A stretch of DNA of 64,000 nucleotides from Flagellimonas spongiicola (GTDB lineage Bacteria; Bacteroidota; Bacteroidia; Flavobacteriales; Flavobacteriaceae). The translations under genes were made by a program, and so were the position numbers. Positions 62,288 to 64,000 of this stretch are shown piece by piece. The stretch lies in assembly GCF_023502425.1 (NCBI RefSeq), contig NZ_JAMFMA010000003.1:310001-374000 (forward strand), given 5' to 3'. Within the stretch, counting starts at the first letter, position 1. Each line of letters starts with the position of its first letter. The notes beneath the pieces were generated by a model. It saw nothing but the letters and a program-made list of their open reading frames with translations. It was not told the DNA's origin and ran no database searches.

Positions 62288-63519
62288 GATACTGCTTTTA
62301 ATTTTTTGATGGTCTCGTAGGATAGTTTTTCCTCAGCGTAGGCTTTTGTAACCTTGAATTCTTTGTCTTCAGTACTTGGAAGCTCAAACATTGCGTCAGT
62401 AAATACTGCCTCGCATAATGAGCGAAGTCCTCTTGCACCTAATTTGTATTCGACTGCTTTATCCACAATGTAGGTCAAGGCTTGCTCTGTAATACTAAAG
62501 GTTATGCCGTCCATGGCAAACAATTTTTCGTATTGCTTGATAATGGCATTTTTAGGTTCAGTAAGAATAGCGCGCAAGGTTTTGGCATCCAATGGGTTCA
62601 TATGTGTCAAAACGGGTAGACGTCCAATTATCTCAGGGATCAAGCCAAATTCTTTTAGATCCTTTGGAATAATGTATTGCAAGATATTTTCATTGTCCAA
62701 ACGATCTTCAGCTTTAGAAGCGCTATACCCTACAGCTTGCATGTTCAAACGTTTGGTAATGATTCGTTCAATACCATCAAAGGCACCTCCTGCAACAAAA
62801 AGTATGTTTTCGGTGTTGACTTCTATGAATTTCTGATCTGGATGTTTCCGGCCACCTTTAGGTGGTACGTTGACTACTGTTCCTTCCAACAATTTCAAAA
62901 GTCCTTGCTGAACACCTTCACCGGATACATCACGCGTAATAGAAGGGTTGTCACTCTTACGGGCAATCTTATCTATCTCATCAATAAATACGATACCGCG
63001 TTCTGCTTTTTCTAAATTGTAATCTGCAGCTTGCAACAAGCGTGTAAGTATACTTTCCACATCTTCACCAACATAGCCTGCTTCCGTAAGCACAGTGGCA
63101 TCTACAATGGCGAGTGGTACATTAAGCATTCTTGCTATGGTCTTGGCAATTAGGGTTTTCCCCGTACCGGTTTGCCCTACCATCACAATGTTACTTTTTT
63201 GGATTTCTACCTCGTCTTCCTTGCTTTTGGGTTGTAGTAATCTCTTGTAATGGTTATAAACGGCAACGGACATTACTTTTTTTGTGCGCTCTTGTCCAAT
63301 CACGAAGGTGTCAAGGAAATCTCTGATTTCCATTGGTTTTTTTAAGACCAATTCTGAGGATAGGTCTTGATTTTTGGATTGTTTGGATTCCTCAGCTACA
63401 ATACTGTATGCTTGTTCAATACAGCGATCGCAGATGTGCGCATCCAAGCCAGCTATCAATAAATTGGTTTCCGGCTTCTTTCTTCCACAAAACGAACATT
63501 CCAAGTTTTCCTTTGCCAT
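62284..63519 (-). CDS. clpX: ATP-dependent Clp protease ATP-binding subunit ClpX
   Basis: AAA+ unfoldase of 411 residues that feeds substrates to ClpP. The N-terminal zinc finger has Cys8, Cys11, Cys30 and Cys33 (CSFCGRKK... HICDRC). Walker A is GQTGTGKT (115-122), Walker [13 protein letters not shown], and sensor and pore loops include [19 protein letters not shown] chose the ATG at 63517-63519, giving the usual start before the zinc finger; the nine codons upstream are not needed. It follows clpP by 69 nt, so the pair is an operon. Its stop overlaps the convergent gene in CTAG. Confidence 0.96.
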   Translation of the reverse strand: MAKENLECSFCGRKKPETNLLIAGLDAHICDRCIEQAYSIVAEESKQSKNQDLSSELVLKKPMEIRDFLDTFVIGQERTKKVMSVAVYNHYKRLLQPKSKEDEVEIQKSNIVMVGQTGTGKTLIAKTIARMLNVPLAIVDATVLTEAGYVGEDVESILTRLLQAADYNLEKAERGIVFIDEIDKIARKSDNPSITRDVSGEGVQQGLLKLLEGTVVNVPPKGGRKHPDQKFIEVNTENILFVAGGAFDGIERIITKRLNMQAVGYSASKAEDRLDNENILQYIIPKDLKEFGLIPEIIGRLPVLTHMNPLDAKTLRAILTEPKNAIIKQYEKLFAMDGITFSITEQALTYIVDKAVEYKLGARGLRSLCEAVFTDAMFELPSTEDKEFKVTKAYAEEKLSYETIKKLKAVS

Positions 63520-63615
63520 ATTCAGCTTACTAACATTACTGTTCAACCACTAATAACGGAAAAAAACTCCATTTGGTTTATTCCAAAGCGGTGGTTTTGA
63601 CGGTATCAGTCGTTT

Positions 63616-64000
63616 TTATCCTTTCTCTCTTACCAATATTTCATCGATCATACCGTATTTTTTGGCCTCATCGGCTTTCATCCAGTAATCACGATCACTA
63701 TCGTCACTTACCTTATCAAATTTTTGTCCAGAATGTTTAGCAATGATGTGATAGAGTTCTTCTTTTAGTTTCAAAATTTCCCGAGCAGTGATTTCAATAT
63801 CACTGGCTTGTCCCTGTGCACCACCCATAGGTTGATGGATCATTACCCTGGAATGGGTAAGGCCACTTCTTTTACCTTCATGACCCGCACAAAGCAATAC
63901 AGCTGCCATAGATGCTGCAATACCAGTACAAATGGTTGCTACATCAGGTTTAATGAACTGCATGGTGTCATAAATGCCCAAACCGGCATAAACACTTCCT
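63616..64000 (-). CDS. clpP: ATP-dependent Clp protease proteolytic subunit ClpP, C-terminal part
   Basis: The 3' part of clpP (about 127 codons); the gene continues beyond the right edge. It reads [35 protein letters not shown] with the active-site Ser in ASMAA, and [14 protein letters not shown] with the catalytic His, then [26 protein letters not shown] with the catalytic Asp of the triad in the D-rich part. Together with ClpX, encoded just downstream, it forms the ClpXP protease. Its start codon lies outside the window. Confidence 0.97.
   Translation of the reverse strand, partial: GSVYAGLGIYDTMQFIKPDVATICTGIAASMAAVLLCAGHEGKRSGLTHSRVMIHQPMGGAQGQASDIEITAREILKLKEELYHIIAKHSGQKFDKVSDDSDRDYWMKADEAKKYGMIDEILVREKG

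Noticed and set aside
1-64000. CRISPR arrays, insertion sequences or prophage genes.
   Set aside because: No regularly spaced identical repeats, transposases or phage structural genes were seen. The only mobile-type gene is the tyrosine recombinase of the cassette array.

Overview
The window looks like chromosomal DNA of a marine Bacteroidota of the family Flavobacteriaceae. The grounds are: many Bacteroidota-style lipoprotein signals, TAnnTTTG promoter boxes, start codons without Shine-Dalgarno sequences, a folK-deoxynucleoside kinase fusion, DUF2797, DUF2200 and GH3-like genes, and a fucoidan-type sugar locus. No species name can be given from the sequence alone.

Positions 1-17,100 are an algal fucose/fucoidan degradation locus. 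A minus-strand operon carries 2-keto-3-deoxy-L-fuconate dehydrogenase, L-fuconolactonase, L-fucose dehydrogenase and a fucP-like importer (cut by the left edge). The plus strand carries a GH95 and two GH29 alpha-L-fucosidases, L-fuconate dehydratase, two FAH-superfamily enzymes and three S1 sulfatases. Together they would desulfate and cleave fucosylated glycans in the periplasm or at the cell surface, import fucose, and convert it without phosphorylation to pyruvate and lactate. No SusC/SusD pair or hybrid two-component regulator is visible here.

Positions 17,100-42,220 are mostly minus-strand single genes and short operons. They include a WYL regulator with a DUF4345 membrane protein, PD40 propeller lipoproteins, a metallophosphoesterase, a DHFR-like reductase, a DoxX-like membrane protein operon, two 1064-residue BNR/Asp-box propeller proteins, a Crp/Fnr regulator with a flavin reductase, an esterase, a HELGH lipoprotein, a P1 peptidase, an EEP nuclease/phosphatase and RluF.

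Positions 42,300-47,100 are the most unusual part: a compact integron-like cassette array. A tyrosine recombinase (plus strand) lies beside an attI-like site and diverges from three cassettes. Each cassette ends in an attC-like site with paired R and L boxes and unequal unpaired spacers. Cassette 1 encodes a membrane-anchored protein. Cassette 2 holds a controller/methyltransferase/Bpu10I-type endonuclease restriction-modification system plus a small divergent ORF. Cassette 3 encodes an unknown protein. The recombinase is Xer-sized and I see no room in it for the extra domain that defines IntI. The array lies next to a tRNA-Gly/tRNA-Leu pair, with a degenerate copy of the tRNA-Leu 3' end between recombinase and tRNA.

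Positions 47,500-64,000 are core genes: mutS, a SpoU-type RNA methyltransferase, folK-dNK, sppA, a queuosine-precursor transporter, an AsmA-like protein, two PD40 proteins, DUF2797, a GH3-like adenylate-forming protein, an alpha/beta-hydrolase-like protein, clpX and the start-truncated clpP at the right edge. No rRNA, CRISPR array or insertion sequence was seen.
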